A DNA stretch of 64,000 nucleotides from DAITPV01 sp050692555 (GCA_050692555.1 JBOGVS010000005.1:1-64000), one strand, 5' to 3'; numbered from the stretch's first letter, positions 43,540-52,567 are shown. Notes: generated by a model not told the origin, from the sequence alone. Translations and numbers: made by a program.

Positions 43540-44307
43540 TCAGCTGCCGGTGTCGTGGACCCACGGCTTGCCGGTCTCCCGGAAGTGGCCCACGTTGATC
43601 AAGCGACAGCGCCCGATCGTGATCCGGTCCACCAGGGGCTGGTGGACGTGGCCGAAGTACGACCACCGCGGCTGGTGTGCGTTGATGTACGACACCAGTC
43701 CCGTCGAGCCGGGCTCGAACCTCCGGCCCAGCACGTCGTACACCAGCCAGGGGATCCGAGGGGGCTGGTGGGTGCACACCACGTCCACGGTGCCCAGTGC
43801 CTCCAGCTTGCGGTCGTACTCGGCCGGGTCCACCTCCCCCGGGACGAACAGGGGGGTTCGCAGCCCCCCGCCCACGATGCCGACCCGCTCGCCGTCCAGA
43901 TCGACGACCTCACCGTCCACGAACCGGACCCCGGGACGCTCGAAGGATCGGAGCATCTCGGGGATGTCCACGTTGCCGTAGGTCACGAACGAGTTGTCCG
44001 GAAGGGCATCGAAGACCCGCTCGTACTCGCGGTATGCCAGCTCCCCGAACCGCTCGCGGAGCTCGGGCTCGTTCGGGGCGTGTCGGCGCATCACCTTCCG
44101 GGCCTCGTCGTATCGGCCCCGGGCCCGGAGCCCCGCAGCCTCAGCCACCGGGTCCCGGCCGAACACCTCGACCAGGATCCCGTCCATGGTGTGGTAGTCG
44201 AGGACGTTGATCAGGTCCCCCAGCACCAGCAGGGCGTCGCACCCCTTCCCCGCCTCGCGGAGGTGGTCGGTGGCGCCGTGGAGGTCGGAGATCACGTGGA
44301 CACGCAC
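43540..44307 (-). CDS. Metallophosphoesterase
   Basis: The 255-residue calcineurin-like phosphoesterase begins VHVISDLHG (D and H metal ligands), has VLGDLIN, VTYGNVD (GNxD variant), a CTHQPP histidine and FGHVHQP. The metal set is complete. Insertion of a helical region (residues 60-105) separates it from the small MPE type. The GTG at 44307 lies 7 nt after TAGGTT, so a leaderless start is likely; extra upstream residues have no homology. The substrate is unknown. Confidence 0.9.
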   Translation of the reverse strand: MRVHVISDLHGATDHLREAGKGCDALLVLGDLINVLDYHTMDGILVEVFGRDPVAEAAGLRARGRYDEARKVMRRHAPNEPELRERFGELAYREYERVFDALPDNSFVTYGNVDIPEMLRSFERPGVRFVDGEVVDLDGERVGIVGGGLRTPLFVPGEVDPAEYDRKLEALGTVDVVCTHQPPRIPWLVYDVLGRRFEPGSTGLVSYINAHQPRWSYFGHVHQPLVDRITIGRCRLINVGHFRETGKPWVHDTGS

Positions 44308-44314
44308 GCAGGCG

Positions 44315-44320
44315 AACCTA
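44315..44320 (-). promoter_or_regulatory. -10 box of the metallophosphoesterase gene
   Basis: TAGGTT on the minus strand ends 7 nt before the GTG at 44307. It supports the leaderless start. Confidence 0.4.
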
Positions 44321-44350
44321 GCATCTCGCGACGCCCTCAACCGAGAGCGA

Positions 44351-44998
44351 TCAGACGCTGGAGCCCTGAGAGCCGGCCAGCATGACCCCCATCGTGGCCA
44401 GGATCACCAGACCGATGGCCCCGAACAGAAGCATGCGGGCGGAGAGGATCTGGGCCCGGCCGGCCGCCGCTCGTGCGGCGTCGATCGCCGACACCACGTA
44501 GATCGTCACAGTGGCCAGCGCCGAGGCCAGGAACAGGGGGAGGAACGACCCGAGGGAGAATCCCCGGGCCCCCACCGGCAGCGTGACCGCCATCACCAGG
44601 GCGAACCCGAACACCACGGTCCGGGCCATGCCCTCTGCCACCCGGCCCACCGCGACGTGTCCGAACCCGGGGAACAGCAGCGAGAACATCTTGGCCCTGC
44701 CGGGATCGACCGGATCACGACGCTCGGGCTCCTCGAACAGGCGTCCGAAGGGGGTCCCGCACGTGGCGCACGCCGAGGCTTCCAGCGGGTTGACTGCTTC
44801 GCAGGTCGGACAGGTCCACACCAACCGCCCGGCATCGCTCCGGATGCCGGTGGTCCGAACCCCGGGGGCGGGAACGGCCCGTTCCTTGACATCGTCCCCG
44901 CCTTCGGCTGTGGCATCCAGCGGGGTCAGGCATTGCCCACACCACTCCGCCTCGGGACTCACCAGGCCGCCGCACGCCGGGCACCTCTGGGCGGTCAT
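44351..44998 (-). CDS. Double zinc-ribbon membrane protein
   Basis: The 215-residue protein has two CxxC-x(n)-CxxC ribbons: CPAC/CGQC (residues 6-23) and CPTC/CATC (about 63-80), followed by a membrane part with three or four TM segments that begins FPGFGHVAVGRVAEG. That motif is like the TM2-type small domain seen in zinc-ribbon proteins. The start overlaps the stop of the SRPBCC gene (ATGA). The function is unknown. Confidence 0.8.
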   Translation of the reverse strand: MTAQRCPACGGLVSPEAEWCGQCLTPLDATAEGGDDVKERAVPAPGVRTTGIRSDAGRLVWTCPTCEAVNPLEASACATCGTPFGRLFEEPERRDPVDPGRAKMFSLLFPGFGHVAVGRVAEGMARTVVFGFALVMAVTLPVGARGFSLGSFLPLFLASALATVTIYVVSAIDAARAAAGRAQILSARMLLFGAIGLVILATMGVMLAGSQGSSV

Positions 44999-45378
44999 CG
45001 AAGCGTCTCCAGAAGGCCCACCAACCCGGCGCGCACCGCGGTCCGGATCCGCCGGAGTCGGCGAAGCGCGCGCCGAGAGCCGCCGGGAAGGTCCAGATCG
45101 AGCAAGCAGTTGACCACCGTTCCCTCCTCGAACGGCTCGAGGTACCACTCCAGGGTCCCAAGGGAAGGCCTCAGGTTCAGGAACATCCCCACCCCGGGTC
45201 GCTCCCGATCCGGAGTCGCCTCCCAGGGCCTCCCGTCCAGGCGCAGCGACAATCGTTCCCCGGACCACGTCCCCACGCCCGGCCACCATCGCTCGTAGGT
45301 CGCCAGGTCAGACAGCGCTTCGTACACCCGATCGGGCGCCACGGGCACGAACCCCTGGTCGTGGGAGCGGAGCGTCAC
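44995..45378 (-). CDS. SRPBCC family protein
   Basis: The 127-residue START-like protein has FVPVAPDRVYEALSDLATYERWWPGVG, typical of SRPBCC coenzyme- or lipid-binding proteins, and ends in a basic Arg-rich helix. It overlaps genes on both sides by 4 bp, with the small membrane protein upstream and the zinc-ribbon protein downstream, so the three form one operon. Confidence 0.85.
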   Translation of the reverse strand: MTLRSHDQGFVPVAPDRVYEALSDLATYERWWPGVGTWSGERLSLRLDGRPWEATPDRERPGVGMFLNLRPSLGTLEWYLEPFEEGTVVNCLLDLDLPGGSRRALRRLRRIRTAVRAGLVGLLETLR

Positions 45379-45500
45379 GGGCCCACCCGCCCCACAGCCA
45401 CCACCACCACGGCGGCCACGACGCCCAGGATGAGCACGGCCACCAGCCAGGCCAGGGCGGAGGCTCCTCGGTCGTTCGCCGATCCTGGTCGCACATCCAT
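45375..45500 (-). CDS. 41-residue single-TM protein
   Basis: A short frame from the ATG at 45500 encodes a polar N-terminus (MDVRPGSANDRG) and one TM helix rich in Val and Ala, ending GRVGP. Its stop overlaps the GTG of the SRPBCC gene (GTGA), which supports real translation. No family was recognised. Confidence 0.6.
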   Translation of the reverse strand: MDVRPGSANDRGASALAWLVAVLILGVVAAVVVVAVGRVGP

Positions 45501-45524
45501 GGGTCCGGACGATTGTCCCACTGG

Positions 45525-45530
45525 TACCCT
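45525..45530 (+). promoter_or_regulatory. -10 box of the methyltransferase gene
   Basis: TACCCT ends 6 nt before the GTG at 45537. No Shine-Dalgarno is present. Confidence 0.35.
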
Positions 45531-45536
45531 CGCGCG

Positions 45537-46124
45537 GTGTTCCTTCGGGAGAACGAGATCGGCGGAAAGCTCGCTCCTCACCTCGTCCCCGGCACCGAGG
45601 TGCTCGACCTGGGAGCGGGGACCGGTCGCATCGCCGGCTGGCTGGCCCGACGGGTGGGGATCCGCCCCACGCTGGCCGACGTCACGGCGTTCGGGAACCG
45701 GGTCCCCCACCTTCCCTTCATCCTCATGGAGGATCCGCTCCGGGTGCCCGCCCCCGACGCCTCGTTCGACGTGGTGGTGATGCTTTTCGTCCTGCACCAC
45801 GTGGAGCGGTGGTCGGACCAGGAACGGCTGGTGGCCGAGGCGGCCCGCCTTACTCGCCGGCGCGTCCTGATCATGGAGGACACCCCCACCTCGAATCTCG
45901 ATCGGAGCCTCAACGTGGGTTGGGACTGGCTCCTCAACCTCCGACACGGGGTCCCCAAGCCGTTCACCTTCCGAACCGCCCGGGGATGGGGAGAGGTGTT
46001 CCGACGGTCCGGCCTTTTGGTCCGGCACACCGACACGTACCGGGCGAAGTGGCCGACGCTCATGACGTACCACCACACCCTGTTCGTGCTGGATCGTCAC
46101 GGGAACGGCACGGAATCCGGCTGA
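45537..46124 (+). CDS. Class I SAM-dependent methyltransferase
   Basis: The 195-residue Rossmann methyltransferase has the SAM motif LDLGAGTGRIAG, an acidic residue in LADVT, FDVVVMLFVLHHVE (motif IV) and a later basic C-terminal domain. It is of the UbiE/Methyltransf_11 type; the substrate is not evident. The GTG at 45537 is preferred over an upstream TTG because it follows the -10 box and retains the whole domain. Confidence 0.85.
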   Translation: MFLRENEIGGKLAPHLVPGTEVLDLGAGTGRIAGWLARRVGIRPTLADVTAFGNRVPHLPFILMEDPLRVPAPDASFDVVVMLFVLHHVERWSDQERLVAEAARLTRRRVLIMEDTPTSNLDRSLNVGWDWLLNLRHGVPKPFTFRTARGWGEVFRRSGLLVRHTDTYRAKWPTLMTYHHTLFVLDRHGNGTESG

Positions 46125-46136
46125 CACCCTCGCTGT

Positions 46137-46142
46137 TACCCT
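46137..46142 (+). promoter_or_regulatory. -10 box of the acetyltransferase gene
   Basis: TACCCT ends 7 nt before the ATG at 46150. Another ATG at 46144 lies only one base after the box, so the second ATG is taken as the start. Confidence 0.4.
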
Positions 46143-46149
46143 CATGGAG

Positions 46150-47130
46150 ATGACCGTCGAGTGGACCCACGACCCCCGTGCGTTCGTTGCCCGCGACTGG
46201 ACTCCGTTGGTTCTTGCCGACCCCGAAGCCACCTTCTTCCACACGCCCCGGTACCTCAAGCTGTACTGGGAGGAGTTCGGCGCGGAGCACCTCCATCTGG
46301 CCACCGTGGTCCTCGGCGGCCAGGACGTGGCCGCCGCCGCGTTCGACCTCCGCGACGACGTCCTCACGTGGCTCGGCGGCTTCGACGTGACCGACTACAT
46401 GGGGCCGGTGGGGATCCCCGAGGCCCGTGACGCCGCCGCCAAGGAGCTGATGACCTCGCTGGCCTCGCGGCCGCAGTGGAGGACCGCGGACCTCGCCGGA
46501 CTCCCGAAGGGCGGAAGGTGGCTGCCGGCGCTCCTGGAAGCGGCGAGGGACGCAGAGCTCCAGGCCGATCCCGGCGACGACGGGGTGGCCCCCCTGCTCG
46601 AGCTGCCGGACACGTACGACGCGTACCTCGAGGGGTTGCCGGGGAAGCTCCGACACGAGATCCGGCGGAAGGAACGGCGGCTCCGCGAGGCCCTTCCGGA
46701 TGCGCACCTCGTAGAGGCCACCCCCGACACCCTGGCCCGGGACCTGGATCGCTTCGTTGAGCTCCACCGTTCCAGCACCGGTGCGAAGGGCAAGTTCATG
46801 GTCCCGGGCGTGGAGCTGTTCTTCCGCCGGCTGGCCGAGGCCCTGCTCCCCGATCGCACGTTCCGGCTGGTCTTCCTGGAGGCCGGAGAAGACAAGGTGG
46901 CGGGGGCGGTTGGGTTCCGGTGGCACGACCGGTTCTTCCTGTACAACTCCGCCTTCGACCACCACCGAGCCAGCCTGTCGCCCGGGATGGTCCTGGTGGC
47001 CGAGATGATCCGGGGCGCCATCGAAGAGGGTTGCCGGACCTTCGACATGCTGAAGGGCGACCTCCGGTACAAGTACCGGTTCGGGGCCCGACCTCGGCGG
47101 ATCGGCCGGTTGCGGCTTCACCGTCGATGA
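46150..47130 (+). CDS. GNAT/FemAB-like acyltransferase (CelD/BcsL type)
   Basis: The 326-residue protein has two tandem GNAT-like folds, as in FemAB and CelD proteins: ATFFHTPRYLKLYWEEFG at the start and the hallmark KLRHEIRRKERRL, FLYNSAFD and TFDMLKGDLRYKYRFG in the second half. Such enzymes transfer acyl or aminoacyl groups in envelope or polysaccharide formation; the exact acceptor is unknown. It overlaps ygfZ by 4 bp (ATGA). Confidence 0.85.
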   Translation: MTVEWTHDPRAFVARDWTPLVLADPEATFFHTPRYLKLYWEEFGAEHLHLATVVLGGQDVAAAAFDLRDDVLTWLGGFDVTDYMGPVGIPEARDAAAKELMTSLASRPQWRTADLAGLPKGGRWLPALLEAARDAELQADPGDDGVAPLLELPDTYDAYLEGLPGKLRHEIRRKERRLREALPDAHLVEATPDTLARDLDRFVELHRSSTGAKGKFMVPGVELFFRRLAEALLPDRTFRLVFLEAGEDKVAGAVGFRWHDRFFLYNSAFDHHRASLSPGMVLVAEMIRGAIEEGCRTFDMLKGDLRYKYRFGARPRRIGRLRLHRR

Positions 47131-47999
47131 TCGAACAGATGGAGTCCCTCCGCGCGGGCCGGGGATTCGCGGACCTGTCGGCGTGGCGGAAGGTGGTGTG
47201 TCGGGGGTCCGACGCCCGGCAGTGGCTCAACGATCTGCTCACCGCAGAGATCGTCGAGCTCCGGCAGGGCCAGGCTCGCCGGGCGCTCCTGTTGACCCCG
47301 ACGGGCCGGATCCGGGCGGACGTCACGGTGTCCGTCTTCCAGGACGGTGTGCTGCTCCTTCAGGACCCCGCCCAGCCCCAGGCGGTCCACGAGCTGCTGG
47401 ATCCGTACGTGTTGTCCTCCGACGTGGAGCTCGAGGATCGCACCCCGTCGATGGCCCTGGTGGCCTTCCCCGGGCGGGCTCCGCCCGCAGCGGAAGAGAC
47501 GTGGACGTCCTCCCCCTCCGTCCTGGGCCAGGGGGGTGACGTTCTGGGACCCGTCGAGGCCCTGGACGACATCCGAGCCCGGGCCCGTACACACGGCCTC
47601 GTCGAGGTGAGCCCCGAGGCACTCGAGGCCTGGAGGATCGAGAACGGCGTGGCCCGGTTCCCGGTCGATCTCACTCCGGACTCGCTGCCCCACGAGGCCG
47701 GGCTGGAACGGGACATCGACCCGGTCAAGGGGTGCTTCCTGGGTCAGGAGGCCGTGGCCAAGGTTCGCAACCTCGGGCATCCCCCGTTCCTGGTGGTGCC
47801 CGGCCGGGCGGGCGGGCCCGTGGCCCCCGGCGATGCAGTCGTGGCCGGCGGGGACCGGGCCGGGACCGTCACCAGCGTCGCCTCGAACGCGGGGACGGAG
47901 ACACCGGTCCTGGTCCGGATCCGATGGGCGGCCCGCGACGCGCTGCTGCGCACCGCGTCCGGGATCCCGATCACGAGGCTCGGCGAGGCTTCGGGCTGA
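47127..47999 (+). CDS. ygfZ: YgfZ/GcvT family folate-binding protein
   Basis: YgfZ (IBA57-like) proteins use tetrahydrofolate to help repair or assemble Fe-S clusters. The 290-residue protein has RGSDARQWLNDLLTAE at the start, TPTGRIRADV and the signature KGCFLGQEAVAK with the key Cys near residue 202. It overlaps the upstream acyltransferase gene and overlaps the convergent small gene by 29 bp. Likely clients here are Fe-S enzymes such as ThiH and KorAB (inference). Confidence 0.92.
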   Translation: MIEQMESLRAGRGFADLSAWRKVVCRGSDARQWLNDLLTAEIVELRQGQARRALLLTPTGRIRADVTVSVFQDGVLLLQDPAQPQAVHELLDPYVLSSDVELEDRTPSMALVAFPGRAPPAAEETWTSSPSVLGQGGDVLGPVEALDDIRARARTHGLVEVSPEALEAWRIENGVARFPVDLTPDSLPHEAGLERDIDPVKGCFLGQEAVAKVRNLGHPPFLVVPGRAGGPVAPGDAVVAGGDRAGTVTSVASNAGTETPVLVRIRWAARDALLRTASGIPITRLGEASG

Positions 48000-48165
48000 G
48001 CTGGAGGAGAGGAACCAGCCCCGCCTCTCCCAGCTTGCGGAGAGCCCGGGCCTCCTCGGCGTCCACAACAACCGCTCCGTCCTCGCGCTCCAGGATGAAC
48101 GTCACCACGCAGTCATCGCACTGCGTGGTCCCCTGGTGCGCGCATTGGTCGCACTCGATCCGCAT
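47971..48165 (-). CDS. 64-residue CxxC-CxxC protein
   Basis: The product begins MRIECDQCAHQGTTQCDDC, two CxxC pairs separated by seven residues, followed by a hydrophobic strand and an acidic helix (DAEEARALRKLGEAG). AAGGAGG lies 7 nt before the ATG at 48165. It probably binds zinc or iron. The function is unknown. Confidence 0.8.
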   Translation of the reverse strand: MRIECDQCAHQGTTQCDDCVVTFILEREDGAVVVDAEEARALRKLGEAGLVPLLQLSPKPRRAS

Positions 48166-48228
48166 GTGGCCTCCTTCCCCATGTCCCGTCGGAAGGCTAT
48201 CGCCGGCCGGTGACACGAACGGATCGGC

Positions 48229-49389
48229 TCAGAGGACCCCGCGGGTGCGCAGCTTCGACAGCTCCTCGGCCGACAGCCCCAGCTCACCGAGCACCTCGTC
48301 CGTGTGCTGGCCCAGCTCCGGCGCCGGGGTCAGCGGCTTGGCCTCCGCGTCGGGCAGGGTGATCGCGGGGCCGGGTCCCACCGGCTTGCCCTCGACCTCG
48401 GCCACCATCCCGCGGTGGCGAAGCTGCGGGTCCGCCACAGCCTCGGCCATGTCGTTCACCGGGCCGACGCACGTCTCCAACCCGGCCAGGGCCTCCACCC
48501 ATTCGTCTCGGGAGCGCTCCTGGAGACGGGCGGCCAGGCGGGTGGCGATCTCCTCCTGCCGGGCGGGCACGTACTGCACGTCCACGAGGTCCTCGAGGTC
48601 GAGGGCCTCGCACAGGGCCCGCCAGAACTGCCCCTCCAGGGCGCCCACCGCCAGCCACTTCCCGTCGCCGGTGCGGTACACCCGGTAGCAGGCCAGCCCG
48701 CCCCCCAGCTCCATGGCCCCCCGCGGTGGGACCTGGCCGGTGGCCAGGTGCCAGCTCATCAGCACGGCGCCCCACGACGTCACCACGTCGAACATCGACA
48801 CGTCCACCAGACGCCCCCGCCCGGTTCGGGAGGCCTCCAGCAGTGCGGCGGTCAGGCCGATCGCCCCGGCCATCCCCCCGCCGAGATCCCCGACCTGCAC
48901 CGACGGCAGCACCGGAGGCCCGGCCGGCTCTCCGGTGGCATGGAGCACCCCCGCGTACCCCGTGTAGTTGATGTCGTGGCCCGCGCGGTCGCGGTACGGA
49001 CCGTCCTGTCCGTATCCGGTGATCGCCGCGTACACCAGCCGGGGGTTCTCAGCAGACAACGAGTCGTATCCCACCCCCAGGCGATCCAGGACGCCGGGAC
49101 GGAATCCCTCCACCAAGGCGTCCGCCTCTCGAACCAGGCGCTTGAGCAGGTCGGCGCCTTCGGTGGCCTTGAGGTTCAGGGTGATCGACCGTTTCCCCCG
49201 GTTGAGGGCTCGGTGCGCCGCCCCCTGACCGTCGACCATCGGCGGCATCCACCGGATGTAGTCCCCTAGTCCGGGCTCTTCGACCTTCACGACATCGGCG
49301 CCCAGGTCGGCAAGCAGCAGGGTGCAGTAGTTGCCCGGGAGCAGCCGGGTGAGGTCCAGGATCCTGACGTCCTGGAGCGGTCCGTTCAT
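48229..49389 (-). CDS. CaiB/BaiF family (class III) CoA transferase
   Basis: The 386-residue protein has the family opening LQDVRILDLTRLLPGN, NLKATEG, RPGVLDRLG and the catalytic D139 in GHDINYTGYAG. Length is typical. Class III transferases move CoA between carboxylic acids, or act as racemases (AMACR type); the LARLLPG...YG-type sequence and lack of a partner leave both open. It overlaps the zinc-ribbon gene upstream by 4 bp. Confidence 0.92.
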   Translation of the reverse strand: MNGPLQDVRILDLTRLLPGNYCTLLLADLGADVVKVEEPGLGDYIRWMPPMVDGQGAAHRALNRGKRSITLNLKATEGADLLKRLVREADALVEGFRPGVLDRLGVGYDSLSAENPRLVYAAITGYGQDGPYRDRAGHDINYTGYAGVLHATGEPAGPPVLPSVQVGDLGGGMAGAIGLTAALLEASRTGRGRLVDVSMFDVVTSWGAVLMSWHLATGQVPPRGAMELGGGLACYRVYRTGDGKWLAVGALEGQFWRALCEALDLEDLVDVQYVPARQEEIATRLAARLQERSRDEWVEALAGLETCVGPVNDMAEAVADPQLRHRGMVAEVEGKPVGPGPAITLPDAEAKPLTPAPELGQHTDEVLGELGLSAEELSKLRTRGVL

Positions 49390-49637
49390 CCGCCCGCGCC
49401 CTCCGCGGGGAGGTCGACCGGGACCTCCTCGACGGCGTCCGAGGAGCCACACCACCGGCAGGTCACCTGTTCACGATCCACCGACAGCACCTCCTCGTCC
49501 TCCACGGTCAGCTCCCCGCCTACCGTGAAGTGGTGGTACGCCCGGCTCCGGCGGGTCTCGACCACGTCGAACCGGGTGAGGTTGCCGCACGCCGCGCACC
49601 GGAACCTGGTCCGCGGCGGGCTCGCTCCGGTGCCCAT
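49386..49637 (-). CDS. 83-residue zinc-ribbon protein
   Basis: The protein carries CAAC (about residues 14-17) and CRWC (about 60-63) around a strand-rich middle with HHFTVGGELTVEDEEV, a treble-clef or ribbon-like metal fold. The ATG at 49637 is 8 nt after TACAAT, so the mRNA is probably leaderless; a longer start lies in the divergent promoter zone. It is translationally coupled to the CoA transferase. Confidence 0.8.
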   Translation of the reverse strand: MGTGASPPRTRFRCAACGNLTRFDVVETRRSRAYHHFTVGGELTVEDEEVLSVDREQVTCRWCGSSDAVEEVPVDLPAEGAGG

Positions 49638-49645
49638 CCCGGGGG

Positions 49646-49651
49646 ATTGTA
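49646..49651 (-). promoter_or_regulatory. -10 box of the zinc-ribbon/CoA transferase operon
   Basis: TACAAT on the minus strand, 8 nt before the ATG at 49637, with no Shine-Dalgarno. Confidence 0.5.
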
Positions 49652-49661
49652 CCCCCCCGCC

Positions 49662-49690
49662 TTGACCTCGAACGTCTGTTCGGATAGCCT
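49662..49690 (+). promoter_or_regulatory. Promoter of the exonuclease/GIY-YIG gene
   Basis: TTGACC (49662-49667) and TAGCCT (49685-49690) are 17 bp apart, the best sigma-70-type match in the window. The transcript would begin near 49697 with a 48-nt leader. A second box TACGGT (49732-49737) ends 7 nt before the ATG and could give a leaderless form. Confidence 0.6.
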
Positions 49691-49744
49691 CGAGCCTCCG
49701 CGCGGCCGCGGATCGTGTCACCGGGGGGACCTACGGTGCGGACC

Positions 49745-51373
49745 ATGGCCGGGCAGGCGACGTTCGAGGACCTGGGGATCCCCCTGTCCGAGGTCACGTT
49801 CGCCTGCGTGGACCTGGAGACCACCGGTGGGGCCCCGCCCGAAGCCAGGATCACGGAGATCGGAGCGGTCAAGTACCGGGGCGGCGAGCGCCTGGGGGCG
49901 TTCCAGACCCTGGTCGATCCCGGCGTCCCCATTCCTCGGTTCATCACCTACCTCACGGGGATCGACGAGGTCGCGGTGGCCCAGGCGCCTCCGATCGAGC
50001 TCGCCCTCCCGCCCCTGGTGGAGTTCCTCAGGGGCACGGTGTTCGTGGCCCACAACGCCTCGTTCGACTTCCGGTTCCTCAACCACGACCTGGTCCGGAC
50101 CGGCTACGACCCCATTCCCGGCCCACCGGTGTGCACGGCCCGGCTGGCCCGGCGGGTGCTGGCGAACGACGTCCCCAACGTCCGGCTGGCCACTCTGGCT
50201 CAGTTCCTCCGCGCGGGGGTCCAGCCCACCCACCGGGCGCTGCCCGACGCGGAGGCCTGCGCGGAAGTCCTGCACGGCCTGCTCGAGGCCGGTGGCCGGC
50301 TGGGGATCCTGACGCTCACGGACCTCCATCTGGCGGTCCGTGCCCGTGGCCGGGCTCACCACACCAAGGTCCGGCTCGCCGACGGCCTGCCCTCGGTTCC
50401 CGGCGTGTACGTGTTCCGGCGTGCGCCGACCCCCTCGGGTTCCGGGGAGGTCCTGTACGTGGGGAAGTCCCGGAACATCCGGGCCCGGGTCCGCTCCTAC
50501 TTCCACGGCGACGACCGGCGGAAGATCGAGAACCTCCTCGGGGAGACCGGGGCCATCGAAGCCCGTCCGTGCGCAACGGAGGTCGAGGCGCTGGTACTGG
50601 AGGCACGGCTCATCCGCCGGCACGCGCCCCGGTACAACCGCAGAGGGAAGTCCTGGCGCCGGTACGTGTACCTGAAGCTCGACCTCGACGAGGCGTGGCC
50701 CCGGCTCAAGGTCGTGCGCCGGACCAAGGGCCGCGGTGCGTACCTGGGGCCGTTCACCAGCGCGTCGGCGGCCCGGCGGGCCAAGGAGGCATTGGAAGAC
50801 GCCTTCCCCATCCGCCGGTGCACGTTCCCCATGGGCCGGGCCACCAGGTTCCCGCCCTGTGCGCTGGCCGATCTGGGCCGGTGCACCGCCCCCTGCGACG
50901 GCCGCATCGAACTCGAGCGCTACGAGGGGCTCGTCCGGTCCCTCCGGCACGCCCTCTCCGAACCGGGCGGGCTCCTCGCGGCGCTCGAGGCCAGGATGGA
51001 GCGACTGGCCGCCGCCGAACGGTTCGAGGAGGCCGCCGGCGCCCGGGACCGTCTCCGGTCGTTGGTGCCGGCGCTGGCCCGAGCTCGGAGGGAGCGGTGG
51101 CTGGTCGAGGCCGGCCGGTTGGACGTCGAGGCCGAGGGACGAAGGATCTCGTTCCGCCACGGAGCTCTGGTGGTCCGTGGTGACGAGGCGGGGTTTCCCG
51201 TCCCCATCCCCCTGGAAGCGGCCGACGAGGTCCGGGCGGCGTCGGGATGGCTGTCCTCGCGTCCGGTGCGGGTGCTGGCCGCCGACCACGCTCCGGCCGA
51301 ACCGGTGGCCGGCGGAGCGGCGCTCTCCCACCTTCGCATCCGGCTCGAAGGGGAGCGTGCAGCCAGCCGGTAG
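49745..51373 (+). CDS. DEDDh exonuclease fused to UvrC-type GIY-YIG nuclease
   Basis: The 542-residue repair nuclease has residues about 18-180 as a DnaQ-like 3'-5' exonuclease (D23 and E25 in CVDLETTG, HNASFDFRF, HRALPDAEA). Residues about 215-300 are a GIY-YIG domain (PGVYVFRR, VLYVGKSRN, RVRSYF). Residues about 410-440 are a UVR-like helix pair. The RNase H-like second nuclease and helix-hairpin-helix of UvrC are absent, as in Cho. It likely makes a single 3' incision near a lesion or processes ends; DEDD-Cho fusions of this kind are known in actinobacteria. Confidence 0.92.
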   Translation: MAGQATFEDLGIPLSEVTFACVDLETTGGAPPEARITEIGAVKYRGGERLGAFQTLVDPGVPIPRFITYLTGIDEVAVAQAPPIELALPPLVEFLRGTVFVAHNASFDFRFLNHDLVRTGYDPIPGPPVCTARLARRVLANDVPNVRLATLAQFLRAGVQPTHRALPDAEACAEVLHGLLEAGGRLGILTLTDLHLAVRARGRAHHTKVRLADGLPSVPGVYVFRRAPTPSGSGEVLYVGKSRNIRARVRSYFHGDDRRKIENLLGETGAIEARPCATEVEALVLEARLIRRHAPRYNRRGKSWRRYVYLKLDLDEAWPRLKVVRRTKGRGAYLGPFTSASAARRAKEALEDAFPIRRCTFPMGRATRFPPCALADLGRCTAPCDGRIELERYEGLVRSLRHALSEPGGLLAALEARMERLAAAERFEEAAGARDRLRSLVPALARARRERWLVEAGRLDVEAEGRRISFRHGALVVRGDEAGFPVPIPLEAADEVRAASGWLSSRPVRVLAADHAPAEPVAGGAALSHLRIRLEGERAASR

Positions 51374-51376
51374 AAT
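51371..51376 (+). promoter_or_regulatory. -10 box of the thiolase gene
   Basis: TAGAAT ends 6 nt before the thiolase GTG. Its TAG is also the stop codon of the upstream nuclease gene, so the promoter is nested in the gene end. Confidence 0.4.
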
Positions 51377-51382
51377 CGGCCC

Positions 51383-52558
51383 GTGGAGCGCGCGGTCATC
51401 GTAGAGGGCGCCCGGACGCCGATCGGGAAGTTCCTCGGTTCGTTCTCCGAGGTTCCCACCGTCGACCTGGGCATCACCGCGGCCCGAGAGGCCCTCCGGC
51501 GAGCCCGGGTCGAGCCGGACGACGTGGACGAGGCGGTGTTCGGCCACGCCCGCCAGGCGGGGAACGGCCCGAACACGGCCCGCCAGGTGGCCTATCGCTC
51601 CGGCCTTCCCCAGGAAGTGCCGGCCCACACCGTCAACATGGCCTGCGGCTCCGGCGTGAAGGCCATCGAGGTGGCCGGGCAGCAGGTGGTCCTGGGACAC
51701 GCCGAGATCGTGCTTGCCGGGGGCTACGAGAACATGACCCGGACCCCGGCGATCCTGGACCGGCTGCGCTTGGGCTACCGGATGGGGAACGCCCGGGTCC
51801 ACGACGGGATGTACCGCGACGGGTTCCTCGATCCGCTGTGCGGGCTGGTCATGGGCGAGACCGCGGAGAACCTGGCCCGGAAGTACGGCATCCCCCGGGA
51901 GGAGCAGGACGAGTTTGCGTTCCTCACCCAGCAGAAGGCTCAGGCCGGCACGGCCCGGCGCGCCAGGGAGATCGTGCCGGTGGGGGTCCCCCAGCGGAAG
52001 GGGGATCCGATCGAGATCGCCGAGGACGAGCACCCCCGCCCGGAGACCACCCTCGAGGGCCTGGCCAAGCTGTCGCCGGTGTTCGCGGAGGACGGCACGG
52101 TCACGGCGGGGAACGCCAGCGGGGTCACCGACGGGGCGGCCGCCGTGGTGGTGATGAGCGAGTCGCGGGCCAATGCCGAGGGCCGTGAGCCGCTGGCCCG
52201 CATCGTGGCCTCCGCCTCGGCAGGCGTGGACCCCGCCTACATGGGCATCGGGGTGGTCCCCGCCGTCACCAAGGTGCTCGAGCGTAGCGGGCTGCAGATG
52301 AGCGACTTCGACGTGGTCGAGATCAACGAGGCGTTCGCCGCCCAGGTCCTGGCCGTCGACCGGGAGCTGAAGCTGGACCACGATCGGCTGAACCCCAACG
52401 GCGGAGCCATCGCCCTGGGCCACCCCATCGGGATGTCCGGGGCCCGGATCGTCCTCACCACGGCGTACGAGATGCGGGAGAAGGACTACTCGCTGGGGCT
52501 GGCGGCCCTGTGCATCTCCGGGGGCATGGGGATGGCCATGGTCCTCGAGCGGACCTGA
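51383..52558 (+). CDS. Acetyl-CoA C-acyltransferase (thiolase)
   Basis: The 391-residue thiolase has the nucleophile C88 in NMACGSG, the His in EINEAFAAQV region and GHPIGMSG, and the second active Cys in CISGGMG. It catalyses the last step of beta-oxidation or, in reverse, acetoacetyl-CoA formation. The start GTG at 51383 follows the nuclease stop by 9 bp. With the hydratase, ligase and CoA transferase it suggests acyl-CoA catabolism, but the genes are not one operon. Confidence 0.94.
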   Translation: MERAVIVEGARTPIGKFLGSFSEVPTVDLGITAAREALRRARVEPDDVDEAVFGHARQAGNGPNTARQVAYRSGLPQEVPAHTVNMACGSGVKAIEVAGQQVVLGHAEIVLAGGYENMTRTPAILDRLRLGYRMGNARVHDGMYRDGFLDPLCGLVMGETAENLARKYGIPREEQDEFAFLTQQKAQAGTARRAREIVPVGVPQRKGDPIEIAEDEHPRPETTLEGLAKLSPVFAEDGTVTAGNASGVTDGAAAVVVMSESRANAEGREPLARIVASASAGVDPAYMGIGVVPAVTKVLERSGLQMSDFDVVEINEAFAAQVLAVDRELKLDHDRLNPNGGAIALGHPIGMSGARIVLTTAYEMREKDYSLGLAALCISGGMGMAMVLERT

Positions 52559-52567
52559 CGACGAGCC